NCBI RefSeq assembly: GCF_900106535.1
Contig: NZ_FNOH01000023.1
Coordinates: 1 to 64,000, forward strand
Reading direction: 5' to 3'
DNA length: 64,000 bases
Source: Myxococcus xanthus
GTDB taxonomy: Bacteria; Myxococcota; Myxococcia; Myxococcales; Myxococcaceae
The notes below the pieces were generated by a model that did no database searches, was not told the origin of the DNA, and saw only the letters and a list, made by a program, of their open reading frames with translations. A program made the position numbers and the translations under genes. This document shows, piece after piece, positions 54,244 through 64,000 of the stretch; position 1 is the first letter of the stretch; the number at the start of each line of letters is the position of its first letter.

Positions 54244-54271
54244 TTGACGGGTCGACTTCGCTGGTTATTAT
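54244..54271 (+). promoter_or_regulatory. Sigma-70-type promoter of groES-groEL
   Basis: TTGACG (54244-54249) and TATTAT (54266-54271) are 16 bases apart, predicting transcription start near 54278. CIRCE element 2 starts about 10 bases downstream. Confidence 0.7.
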
Positions 54272-54287
54272 CCGCCGCGCCTGGGCG

Positions 54288-54314
54288 TTAGCACTCATGA
54301 GGTGCGAGTGCTAA
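54288..54314. promoter_or_regulatory. CIRCE element 2 (HrcA operator, perfect)
   Basis: TTAGCACTC (54288-54296), spacer ATGAGGTGC, and GAGTGCTAA (54306-54314) form a perfect CIRCE inverted repeat. It lies in the untranslated leader just after the promoter, where the HrcA repressor would block transcription. Confidence 0.95.
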
Positions 54315-54405
54315 CCCCATGGGTCGCGAGGCCCTTTTTCAACCCCCAAGCAGCTTTCGGTTGCCAACGGAAACGGCGCCGGAAGCGACATGTAAGGAGC
54401 AGGCC

Positions 54406-56384
<1,979 letters not shown>

Positions 56385-56392
56385 TCCGCCCC

Positions 56393-56417
56393 TCACCCCG
56401 GCATCCGTCCGGGGTGA
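56393..56417 (+). terminator. Hairpin after groEL
   Basis: TCACCCCGG (56393-56401) pairs perfectly with CCGGGGTGA (56409-56417) around a 7-base loop, 8 bases past the groEL stop. No T-run follows, so it may act as a weak terminator or an mRNA-end stabiliser. Confidence 0.5.
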
Positions 56418-56534
56418 CGTCCTGAACGCGGCCTCCGGCCCCTCATGGGGACCCGGGGGCCGTCGTCTTTGTGGGCTGGGTGGCGGCACGCCCTCCTGGC
56501 CCTTACTTTGGTGAATACGAAGGAGGAGACACCC

Positions 56535-56792
56535 GTGAAGCCCGTGAAGATTTTTACGACCACCTACTGTGGCTTCTGCGTCCGCGCCAAGGACCTGCTC
56601 AAGCGCAAGGGCGTGGACTTCGAAGAGGTGGATGTCACCGGAGACGACGACCTGCGCGCGAAGCTCGTGGAGATGAGCGGTGGCCAGCGCACCGTGCCGC
56701 AAATCTTCATTGGCGACACGCACGTCGGCGGCTACTCCGACCTGTCCCGGCTGGACACCGAGGGCCGCCTGGAGCCGATGCTCCAGGCCTGA
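56535..56792 (+). CDS. grxC: Glutaredoxin (GrxC-type)
   Basis: This 85-residue glutathione-dependent disulfide oxidoreductase has the dithiol active site TYCGFC (residues 9-14), the cis-Pro TVPQIFIG and the GGYSDL glutathione-binding turn. The GTG start at 56535 follows AAGGAGGAGACACCC. Confidence 0.93.
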   Translation: MKPVKIFTTTYCGFCVRAKDLLKRKGVDFEEVDVTGDDDLRAKLVEMSGGQRTVPQIFIGDTHVGGYSDLSRLDTEGRLEPMLQA

Positions 56793-56889
56793 GCACGCCA
56801 GGCAGCCGGCCAGCCGCCCCCGCCAAGGCTCCCGGCTCGCCGTGCATAGCTTTCTCTCCGTGGCACTTCACTCATCCACGGGAGGCGGC

Positions 56890-57294
56890 ATGGCAGGCGA
56901 AGAGCGGCAGACGGGGACCCGGGACGAGCAGTACAACCTCATCAGCGTCCTGTACCACCTGCTCAAGGGGGCCTCGACCAGTGAGGCGTACATCCGGGAT
57001 GCCGAGGAAATCGGCGACCCCGAGCTCGCCCAGTTCTTCCGCGATTGGCAGGAGGAGCAGCGAAACCTCGCCGAGCGGGCCAAGAATCTGCTCGGCGCCC
57101 GCATGGCGGGCGTGTCCAGGGCGGGCACCGGCCGCAAACGCTCGGCCCAAGAGGGCAGGCGCGGCGCGGGCTCGGTGGAGAAGCAACCCACCAACGCGAG
57201 CGTCGCATCGGGCGGCAATGACACGACACGAGACGCCGTGGACGAGGAGCTGCTGGAGACCTTTCCCGCAAGCGACCCGCCGGGCCGCTACTGA
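56890..57294 (+). CDS. Hypothetical protein with a helical hairpin and FPASDPP tail
   Basis: This 134-residue soluble protein has an N-terminal helical hairpin (residues 15-65: YNLISVLYHLLKGASTSEAY, then ELAQFFRDWQEEQRNLAERA) that resembles one half of a ferritin-like or DUF2383-like bundle. A basic Gly/Ser linker leads to the C-terminal motif VDEELLETFPASDPPGRY. Similar ESFPASDPP tails occur at the end of many small bacterial proteins, but no function is known to me. ACGGGAGGCGGC precedes the ATG. Confidence 0.75.
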   Translation: MAGEERQTGTRDEQYNLISVLYHLLKGASTSEAYIRDAEEIGDPELAQFFRDWQEEQRNLAERAKNLLGARMAGVSRAGTGRKRSAQEGRRGAGSVEKQPTNASVASGGNDTTRDAVDEELLETFPASDPPGRY

Positions 57295-57381
57295 GGCCCC
57301 ATCCGGCTTCCTGCGTCCTTCCGCGAGGGAGTGACGCAGGATTCTGGATTCTGGCCGAACGTTCGTCTTGTATGGGGGGTC

Positions 57382-58428
57382 GTGAAGCACACCGCCCCGT
57401 TCCACTGCCCGCGCCTGATGCTGCTCATGGTGGCCATCCTGGCCGCGGCCTGCCGGAGCACGCCCTTCCAGGTGCGGGGCGCCGTGCCCGAATCGCTGGG
57501 CGCGTCCGCGGTGGTCGTCCAGCCCTTCGGCTTCCAGTGGGCGGAGCCCGACTGGCGCTCCGTGGAGCTGTCTCAGCGGCTGGTGAACGTGGCCCTGGCG
57601 CAGACGGGTGACGCGGCCCTCTTCTTCGGCCCCACCGAGCTGCAGGTGGCGCGGCCCGGCGAGGACGGCGGTAACGGGCTGACGCGCGCCGTGGTCGCGA
57701 CATTGGCCTCCTACGGCGTCCGGCCTGACGGATTGATGGTCCTCCGCCCCTCGGCGGAGAAACGCATCCAGTCCGGTGAACGTGAACTGATTGACACCGA
57801 GGGCTACACGGTGGGCCAGAGCGCCACCGAGGTGGTGATGTACGTGGGCCGTGTCGAGGTCCTCCACCCCGCCACGCACGAGGTGGTGCTGGAGGTCTTC
57901 GGGGAGGCCACCGTGAATCCCTACGCAGACATCCTCGATGAGGGCGCGGATCCGGCTCCGGAGCTGACGAGCCTCATGGAGGCGCTCACGCGCGAAGCCC
58001 TCCGCGGCCTGTCGAGCCACCTGAAGCCACCCCGCGCGCCATCCCCCGCGCTGGCCACCTCCCTGGCGTGGGCGCCGTGGGACGTGCTCGACATGGCGGC
58101 GTGGATGCCCAAGGACATGACCGACCTGGAAGCGCCGCTGCGCACAGAAGCCGGGCAGGACCCGCGAAGCCTGCGCATGCAGCGCCTGCGCTTCGCCAAC
58201 CCGCACGCGGACGCCGCGCTGCTGGAAACACTGGCGCGGCGCCCCGGCGGCCTCTATGTGCGCGCCGCACCCGAGGGCGCGAAGCTCTCCGCGGGGGACC
58301 TGGTGCTCACGCTCGACGGCCGCCCCGCACTTCCCCAGACACTTGCCCGCGCACGGCTGGCGCTCGTGCCAGTCGAAGCGCGCGTTCAACAACCCTCAGG
58401 CAGGATTGTTCCACTCGTACTGCCTTGA
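57382..58428 (+). CDS. Putative lipoprotein
   Basis: This 348-residue lipoprotein has the signal LMLLMVAILAAAC. The mature region includes a beta-rich domain (about 45-190; VVVQPFGFQWAEPDW, TEVVMYVGRVEVLHPATHEV, VLEVFGEATVNPYADIL), a Pro-rich linker and a C-terminal PDZ-like segment (GGLYVRAAPEGAKLSAGDLV, then TLDGRPAL). The GTG start at 57382 has a G-rich site (ATGGGGGGTC) just before it; the longer frame to 57331 adds 17 residues without a ribosome site. It lies just before the FHA enhancer-binding protein gene. Function unknown. Confidence 0.75.
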   Translation: MKHTAPFHCPRLMLLMVAILAAACRSTPFQVRGAVPESLGASAVVVQPFGFQWAEPDWRSVELSQRLVNVALAQTGDAALFFGPTELQVARPGEDGGNGLTRAVVATLASYGVRPDGLMVLRPSAEKRIQSGERELIDTEGYTVGQSATEVVMYVGRVEVLHPATHEVVLEVFGEATVNPYADILDEGADPAPELTSLMEALTREALRGLSSHLKPPRAPSPALATSLAWAPWDVLDMAAWMPKDMTDLEAPLRTEAGQDPRSLRMQRLRFANPHADAALLETLARRPGGLYVRAAPEGAKLSAGDLVLTLDGRPALPQTLARARLALVPVEARVQQPSGRIVPLVLP

Positions 58429-58499
58429 GTTTTCCCGATGTGAAGAGGCTCGCGTCGGGCTTGCCCGCCCATGCGACTCGCACCTAAAGAGGACCCGAT

Positions 58500-59879
<1,380 letters not shown>

Positions 59880-59920
59880 AGAAGTCCGCAAGCAGGTCCA
59901 CCTCTAGGGAGAACAACCGC

Positions 59921-61114
59921 ATGTTGCGTCGTGTTGCCGTAGCCTCCGTCGTCTTCACTGCCGCTTGCGCCGGCCAGCAGAAGCCCGCAGCCCAGGCCGG
60001 ACAGCCCACGTCGACCGAGGAGCGTGTCCGCATCACCAACCAGCCCCCGTTCGACCTGGTGAATTGCTTCCCGCGCGAGCTCCAGCTCCCGGAGCAGGCG
60101 AGCCAGGGCGTCGTGCTGGGCGCGCTGCTCACCACGCGTCCCCAGGTGATGGAGTGCCTGGTGGACCCGAAGCACCGGGGCGCGGAGAAGAGCACCACGG
60201 TGGAGGTCAAGACGACCGTTACGGACCAGGGCGCTTCGCACGCCGTCACCGGGACGAACCTCACCCCGGAAGGCCAGGCCTGCATCCAGAAGGTGGTGGA
60301 CACCCAGGTGAAGCTGTCCGCGCTGCCCAAGGGCGCGCAGCCGGTGGAGGCGGCCATCCCCTTCGAGCACACCACCAGCGGCCTCAACTCCGTCACCTTC
60401 AACATCAACGAGGGCTCGGACTTCACCGGCGCGGTGCGCCTGGCGCAGCCGACCTGGTGTGAGTGCTACGCCAACTTCAAGGAGCAGGTCCCGCCGCCGC
60501 TGACGGCGAAGATCAAGCTGCTGAAGACGCAGCCCACCCCGGCCGAGGTCACCTTCGCGCCCTCCGGCAACACCGAGGCGGACCAGCTGGCCGCCTGCCT
60601 CCAGCCGAAGATTGCCGCGCTGCCGGCAAAGCTGACCTCCGACGAGCTGGGCTTCTCCTACCGCTTCGTCCACTTCGACTCGTCCGCGCCGGACGCCGCG
60701 TCGGCCGCCCTGCCGCCCGAGCTGCGCTTCCTCCAACTGGACCTCAACCGCACCCAGCGCGCGGCGGACTCGGCCATCGCCGATGGCGCCCGCACCCCGG
60801 CGGCCCTGGCCTACGCCGAGGTCGTGGACCGCTACCAGAAGACCAAGAACTGGCGCCTGTTCGACGAGATGGCCAGCAAGTGCGACGCGCTGGTGAAGGC
60901 GGACGCGGACGTCATCGAGTCCATCAAGGCCCGCCAGGCCACGGACCAGGCCGCGCTGGCGCTGGCCACGGAGATGGCGGCGAAGGACGCGGAGAACTGG
61001 GGTGACGTCGTCACCGCCACCCAGAAGAACGTCGACGAGTCCGTGAAGGAACTGGCCGACGCGGAGAAGATGGCCGCGCAGGACAAGGCCGCCTGCCCGA
61101 AGAAGAAGTTCTAG
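59921..61114 (+). CDS. Putative lipoprotein
   Basis: This 397-residue lipoprotein has a short signal MLRRVAVASVVFTAAC. Two regions resemble each other and the AgmX/PglI-like C-terminal fold: VVLGALLTTRPQVMECLVDP with HAVTGTNLTPEGQACIQKVV (about 60-130), and a second stretch ending EADQLAACLQPKIAALPAKL (about 170-245). The C-terminal part is helical and lysine-rich and ends KKKF. A GGGAGAACAACCGC site precedes the ATG. It lies between the FHA-EBP and the convergent smc gene. Function unknown. Confidence 0.75.
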   Translation: MLRRVAVASVVFTAACAGQQKPAAQAGQPTSTEERVRITNQPPFDLVNCFPRELQLPEQASQGVVLGALLTTRPQVMECLVDPKHRGAEKSTTVEVKTTVTDQGASHAVTGTNLTPEGQACIQKVVDTQVKLSALPKGAQPVEAAIPFEHTTSGLNSVTFNINEGSDFTGAVRLAQPTWCECYANFKEQVPPPLTAKIKLLKTQPTPAEVTFAPSGNTEADQLAACLQPKIAALPAKLTSDELGFSYRFVHFDSSAPDAASAALPPELRFLQLDLNRTQRAADSAIADGARTPAALAYAEVVDRYQKTKNWRLFDEMASKCDALVKADADVIESIKARQATDQAALALATEMAAKDAENWGDVVTATQKNVDESVKELADAEKMAAQDKAACPKKKF

Positions 61115-61141
61115 GAGTCCCCGCCCCACGGCGGAAAACAC

Positions 61142-61179
61142 GAAGGCGCGGGAGCCCGGAAGCCGGGGCCCGCGCCTTC
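61142..61179. terminator. Bidirectional terminator between the lipoprotein gene and smc
   Basis: GAAGGCGCGGG (61142-61152) pairs with CCCGCGCCTTC (61169-61179), extended inside by CCCGG/CCGGG pairing. On the plus strand TGTGTTT follows; on the minus strand GTGTTTTCC follows. It separates two converging genes. Confidence 0.8.
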
Positions 61180-61252
61180 TGTGTTTCTGAGGGAGAAACC
61201 GTCGCCGCGGGGCGGACACCGGAGGCCCGGTGCCCTGCCCGCCCGGACGGGC

Positions 61253-64000
61253 CTACGCCGCCGTCACCTTGTCGTCGTTGGCCGCGCCCGCCTCGCGCAT
61301 GCGCACGCTGACGAGCTTGGAGATGCCCGGCTCCTCCATGGTGACGCCATAGAGGGTGTTGGAAACCTCCATGGTCCGCTTGTTGTGGGTGATGAGGATG
61401 AACTGCGACTGCTTGCTCATCTCCTTCACCATGTCGTTGTAGCGGCCCACGTTGCCCTCATCCAACGGCGCGTCGACCTCGTCGAGGAGGCAGAAGGGCG
61501 TCGGCTTGATGAGGAAGATGCCGAAGATGAGGCCCACGGCGGTGAGGGCCTTCTCGCCACCCGACAGGAGGTTGACGCTCTGCAGCTTCTTGCCGGGCGG
61601 CTGGGCGACGATTTCCACGCCCGGCTCCCCGCCCGGCCCCTCGTTGGTGAGGATGAGGCTGGCCCGGCCACCGCCGAACAGGCGGGGGAAGATGGCCTGG
61701 AACTTCTCGTTCACCACGTCGAAGGTCTGCTTGAAGCGCTCGCGGCTGGTGGCGTCGATGCGCTGGATGGCCTCCTTCAACTGCTCGATGGAGGACTGCA
61801 GGTCCTTCTTCTGCGCGGTGAGGAAATCGTAGCGCTTGGACAGCTCCGCGTGCTCGTCGATGGCGGTGAGGTTGATCTCCCCCATCTTCTCCACCTGCGC
61901 GCGCAGGTCCTTCAGCTCCGCCTCCGTCTCCGGGGCCAGCGCGGCCAGCATGTGGTACTTGTGCAGTTCGTTCGCCAGCTCCACCTGGTGCCGCTCGCGG
62001 ATGCCCGCCGCCAGGTGCTCCAGCTCCAGGGCGATTTCGCGCTCCCGCAGCGAGATTTGCGACAGGCCCTGCATCAGCTCGTCCACGCGGCCGCGCAGCT
62101 CGCGGAACGTCGCGTCCTGCTCACGCACCTCCGCGGAGGCCGTGGTGTGCGCCGCGCGGCGCGCCTCCAGCCCTTCCGCGGCGAGCCGGTGCTCCTCGGC
62201 GCGCTGGGACAGGCCGCCCTCGGTGTCCGTCGTGCGCCGCGCCAGCTCCTCGACGCGCGCCCCACCCTCCACCACCGTGGCCTGGAGCCGGGTGATGCGC
62301 GTCTCCATGTCCTGACGCTGGGAGACGAGGCTGTCCAGCTCCTTGCGGGCCGACTCGCCACGCTCGCTGCCAGCGGCCACCTTGATGCGCAGGCCCGTCA
62401 GCTCGCCGTTGGCCGTCTCTGCGCGCAGGCGCAGCGACTCCTGTTCGGACACGAGCTGCTTCACCCGCTCCTCGCGGCCCTCGCGGTCCGCCTGGCCGTG
62501 CGCCACCTCGCCGCGGCTCGCCTCCTCCTCGTGCTCCAGGGCCTGGTGGCTCTGGGTGAGCTGCCCCTCCTCCACTTCCAGGGCCCGCACCCGCTCGCGC
62601 ACGCGGGCCAGGTCCTCGCCCGCCTTGTGCAGGTCCTTCTCCTGGCTGGCGAGGTTCAGCTCCTCGGCGTGCTGATTCTTCGCCAGCCCCTTGAGGACGC
62701 CCTCCGCGTGCCCCATCTGCTTCTGGAGCGTGTAGTGCCGGGTGAGAATCTCGTTGTAGCGCTCCTCCACGCGGGCCACCTCGGTGGCCAGCTCGGCGAT
62801 TTCGCGCTTCTTCTGGAGCGCGCCCACCGCCGCGCCCTCGCTCTCACCGCCGACGATGGTGCCGTCCGGGCGGAACACCTCGCCCTCCACCGTCACCAGC
62901 GTGCACGCCGGGCCGCCCGACTCGGTCCACGCGCGCGCCGTGGCTACGTCCTGGACGATGACGACATCCCCCAGCAGCAGTTGGACGAGCGGCGTCAGCG
63001 CCTCCTCACACGTCACCTCACGCAGGGCATGCGCGAGCACGCCGGGCTGGCTGAAGTCCGGCTCCAGCGGGGCCGGCAGCGTGTCCAGCGCGGGCACCGG
63101 GAGGAAGCTGCCCCGGCCCTCGGCGTGGCCCTTGAGGTAGTCCACCAGCTCCACGCCCTTGTCGCGGCTCTCGACGATGACGTGCTGGAGCCGCTCTCCC
63201 AGGGCGGCCTCCACCGCGCGCTCGTAGCGCGGGGTGACGTTGATGACGTCCGCCACCAGGCCGAAGATGCCCTGCTCACGGGCCTGCACACCGGCGCGCG
63301 TCATCACGGCGCGCACGCCGCGGTCGAAGCCGTCGTAGTTCTTCTGGATGTCTTCCAGCGTGGAGAGGCGGCTGCGCTTGTCGCTCAGCTCCTCCCGCAG
63401 CGCGATGACCTCGATTTCGTTCTCCGTGAAGGCCGCGCGGGTGCGGGTGAGCGCGTCCTCCTCCTGGCCCTTGCGCTCGGCCAGCTCCGCGGCGAGGTGC
63501 CGGGTGTCCTCCACCCGCTTCGCCACGTCGCCCCGGACGTTCTCCAGCGTCTGCTCCTGGGCGCGCAGGGTTTCCAGCTCGCCCTGGAGCTTCGCGCGGC
63601 GGGCACCCAAATCCCCCCGCTGGCGAGCGAGGTTGACCAGGTTGCTCTCGTGGTTGGCCAGGCGCGTGGCCACGGCCACCAGGCCGGCGCGCTCCTGCTC
63701 CAGGCGCAGCGCCACCTCCGTCTGGAGCTGGGACACGCGGCGCAGTTCCTCCTGCGCCACCTGCATCGCGACCTCGTCCTCCTTCCACGAGCCGGCGATG
63801 CCCGACAGCTCCGCCTCGCGGGCGGCCATGGCCTCGGACATCTCCGCCTTGCGCGCCAGGAGCCCGTCCAGCTCCACCTGGGCGGCGGCCACGCGGGCCC
63901 GCGTCTCCTCCAGGTCGCGCTTGCCGTAGGTCATCTCCTGCGTGTCGCGCTGCAGGGAGCTCTCCAGCGTGTGCACCTCCGCGGCCAGCGCCTGGAGCGC
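61253..64000 (-). CDS. smc: Chromosome segregation protein SMC, 5' end outside the window
   Basis: SMC is the condensin ATPase that organises and segregates the chromosome with ScpA and ScpB. The window holds the last 915 residues or so; roughly 270-300 N-terminal residues, including Walker A, lie beyond the right edge. Visible are the first coiled-coil arm, the hinge (about 250-400 of the visible part; YDGFDRGVRAVMTRAG, GLVADVINVTPRYERAVEAA, DGTIVGGESEGAAVG), the second coiled-coil arm and the C-terminal head. The head has signature LLSGGEKALTAVGLIF, Walker B CLLDEVDAPLDEGN and the HNKRTME segment. It is complete at its 3' end and corresponds to M. xanthus MXAN_4901 by gene order (recalled). 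Confidence 0.97.
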   Translation of the reverse strand, partial: ALQALAAEVHTLESSLQRDTQEMTYGKRDLEETRARVAAAQVELDGLLARKAEMSEAMAAREAELSGIAGSWKEDEVAMQVAQEELRRVSQLQTEVALRLEQERAGLVAVATRLANHESNLVNLARQRGDLGARRAKLQGELETLRAQEQTLENVRGDVAKRVEDTRHLAAELAERKGQEEDALTRTRAAFTENEIEVIALREELSDKRSRLSTLEDIQKNYDGFDRGVRAVMTRAGVQAREQGIFGLVADVINVTPRYERAVEAALGERLQHVIVESRDKGVELVDYLKGHAEGRGSFLPVPALDTLPAPLEPDFSQPGVLAHALREVTCEEALTPLVQLLLGDVVIVQDVATARAWTESGGPACTLVTVEGEVFRPDGTIVGGESEGAAVGALQKKREIAELATEVARVEERYNEILTRHYTLQKQMGHAEGVLKGLAKNQHAEELNLASQEKDLHKAGEDLARVRERVRALEVEEGQLTQSHQALEHEEEASRGEVAHGQADREGREERVKQLVSEQESLRLRAETANGELTGLRIKVAAGSERGESARKELDSLVSQRQDMETRITRLQATVVEGGARVEELARRTTDTEGGLSQRAEEHRLAAEGLEARRAAHTTASAEVREQDATFRELRGRVDELMQGLSQISLREREIALELEHLAAGIRERHQVELANELHKYHMLAALAPETEAELKDLRAQVEKMGEINLTAIDEHAELSKRYDFLTAQKKDLQSSIEQLKEAIQRIDATSRERFKQTFDVVNEKFQAIFPRLFGGGRASLILTNEGPGGEPGVEIVAQPPGKKLQSVNLLSGGEKALTAVGLIFGIFLIKPTPFCLLDEVDAPLDEGNVGRYNDMVKEMSKQSQFILITHNKRTMEVSNTLYGVTMEEPGISKLVSVRMREAGAANDDKVTAA

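Overview
The window is high-GC DNA (estimated by eye, close to 70% in most genes) with the gene content of a myxobacterium, most likely Myxococcus. It carries a complete block of the glt gliding-motility genes, an FHA enhancer-binding protein next to groES-groEL and smc, many lipoproteins with Asp/Gly-rich N-termini, and a caspase/sigma/anti-sigma type locus. From memory, the order rpoZ, nudix, two unknowns, groES, groEL, glutaredoxin, unknown, lipoprotein, FHA-EBP, lipoprotein, smc matches the M. xanthus DK1622 MXAN_489x-4901 region, and the glt block matches MXAN_4862-4870.

Layout. 1-1150: the end of a tyrosine integrase pointing at a tRNA-Leu(UAA) gene, which is the edge of an integrated element lying to the left. 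1461-3107: ffh. 3343-7499: accessory genes on a somewhat lower-GC stretch: a lipoprotein, a divergent RelA/SpoT-fold protein, a YwqK-like repeat protein and a Cys-rich lipoprotein. 7739-32343: an eight-gene minus-strand operon read gltD, gltE, gltF, gltG, gltH, an RG-rich TPR-like gene, gltI (about 12.3 kb) and gltJ, with a likely promoter at 32437-32466. 32627-39578: a DnaC-like ATPase and its neighbour, cutA, a twice-frameshifted beta-helix gene, a large DMFase-like/NHL lipoprotein and aspartokinase.

39724-44398: a Gld-like ABC exporter set (ATPase, permease, Gldg, DUF4340). 44569-47864: a metallophosphoesterase, a nucleotidyltransferase-fold protein and a decayed sigma/anti-sigma/caspase operon. 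47952-53992: AmpG-like permease, DUF1036 protein, phosphoglucomutase, RNA polymerase omega, NUDIX hydrolase and two unknown genes. 54104-56417: the groES-groEL heat-shock operon with two CIRCE operators. 56535-64000: glutaredoxin, small proteins, two lipoproteins, the FHA-EBP and the 3' three quarters of smc.

How the genes work together. The glt products form the envelope-spanning gliding complex. GltG and GltJ are inner-membrane TonB-like proteins with cytoplasmic FHA and zinc-ribbon/GYF modules. GltD, GltE and GltF are exported, GltH is an outer-membrane barrel, and GltI is a giant cytoplasmic TPR scaffold. The most novel item is the 4767-5807 gene, whose C-terminal half keeps the recognisable skeleton of a (p)ppGpp synthetase domain. 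Other notable items are an EBP without a GAFTGA loop, the eroded caspase locus, the arginine/glycine-rich protein inside the glt operon, a second CIRCE site, and several genes that look leaderless.
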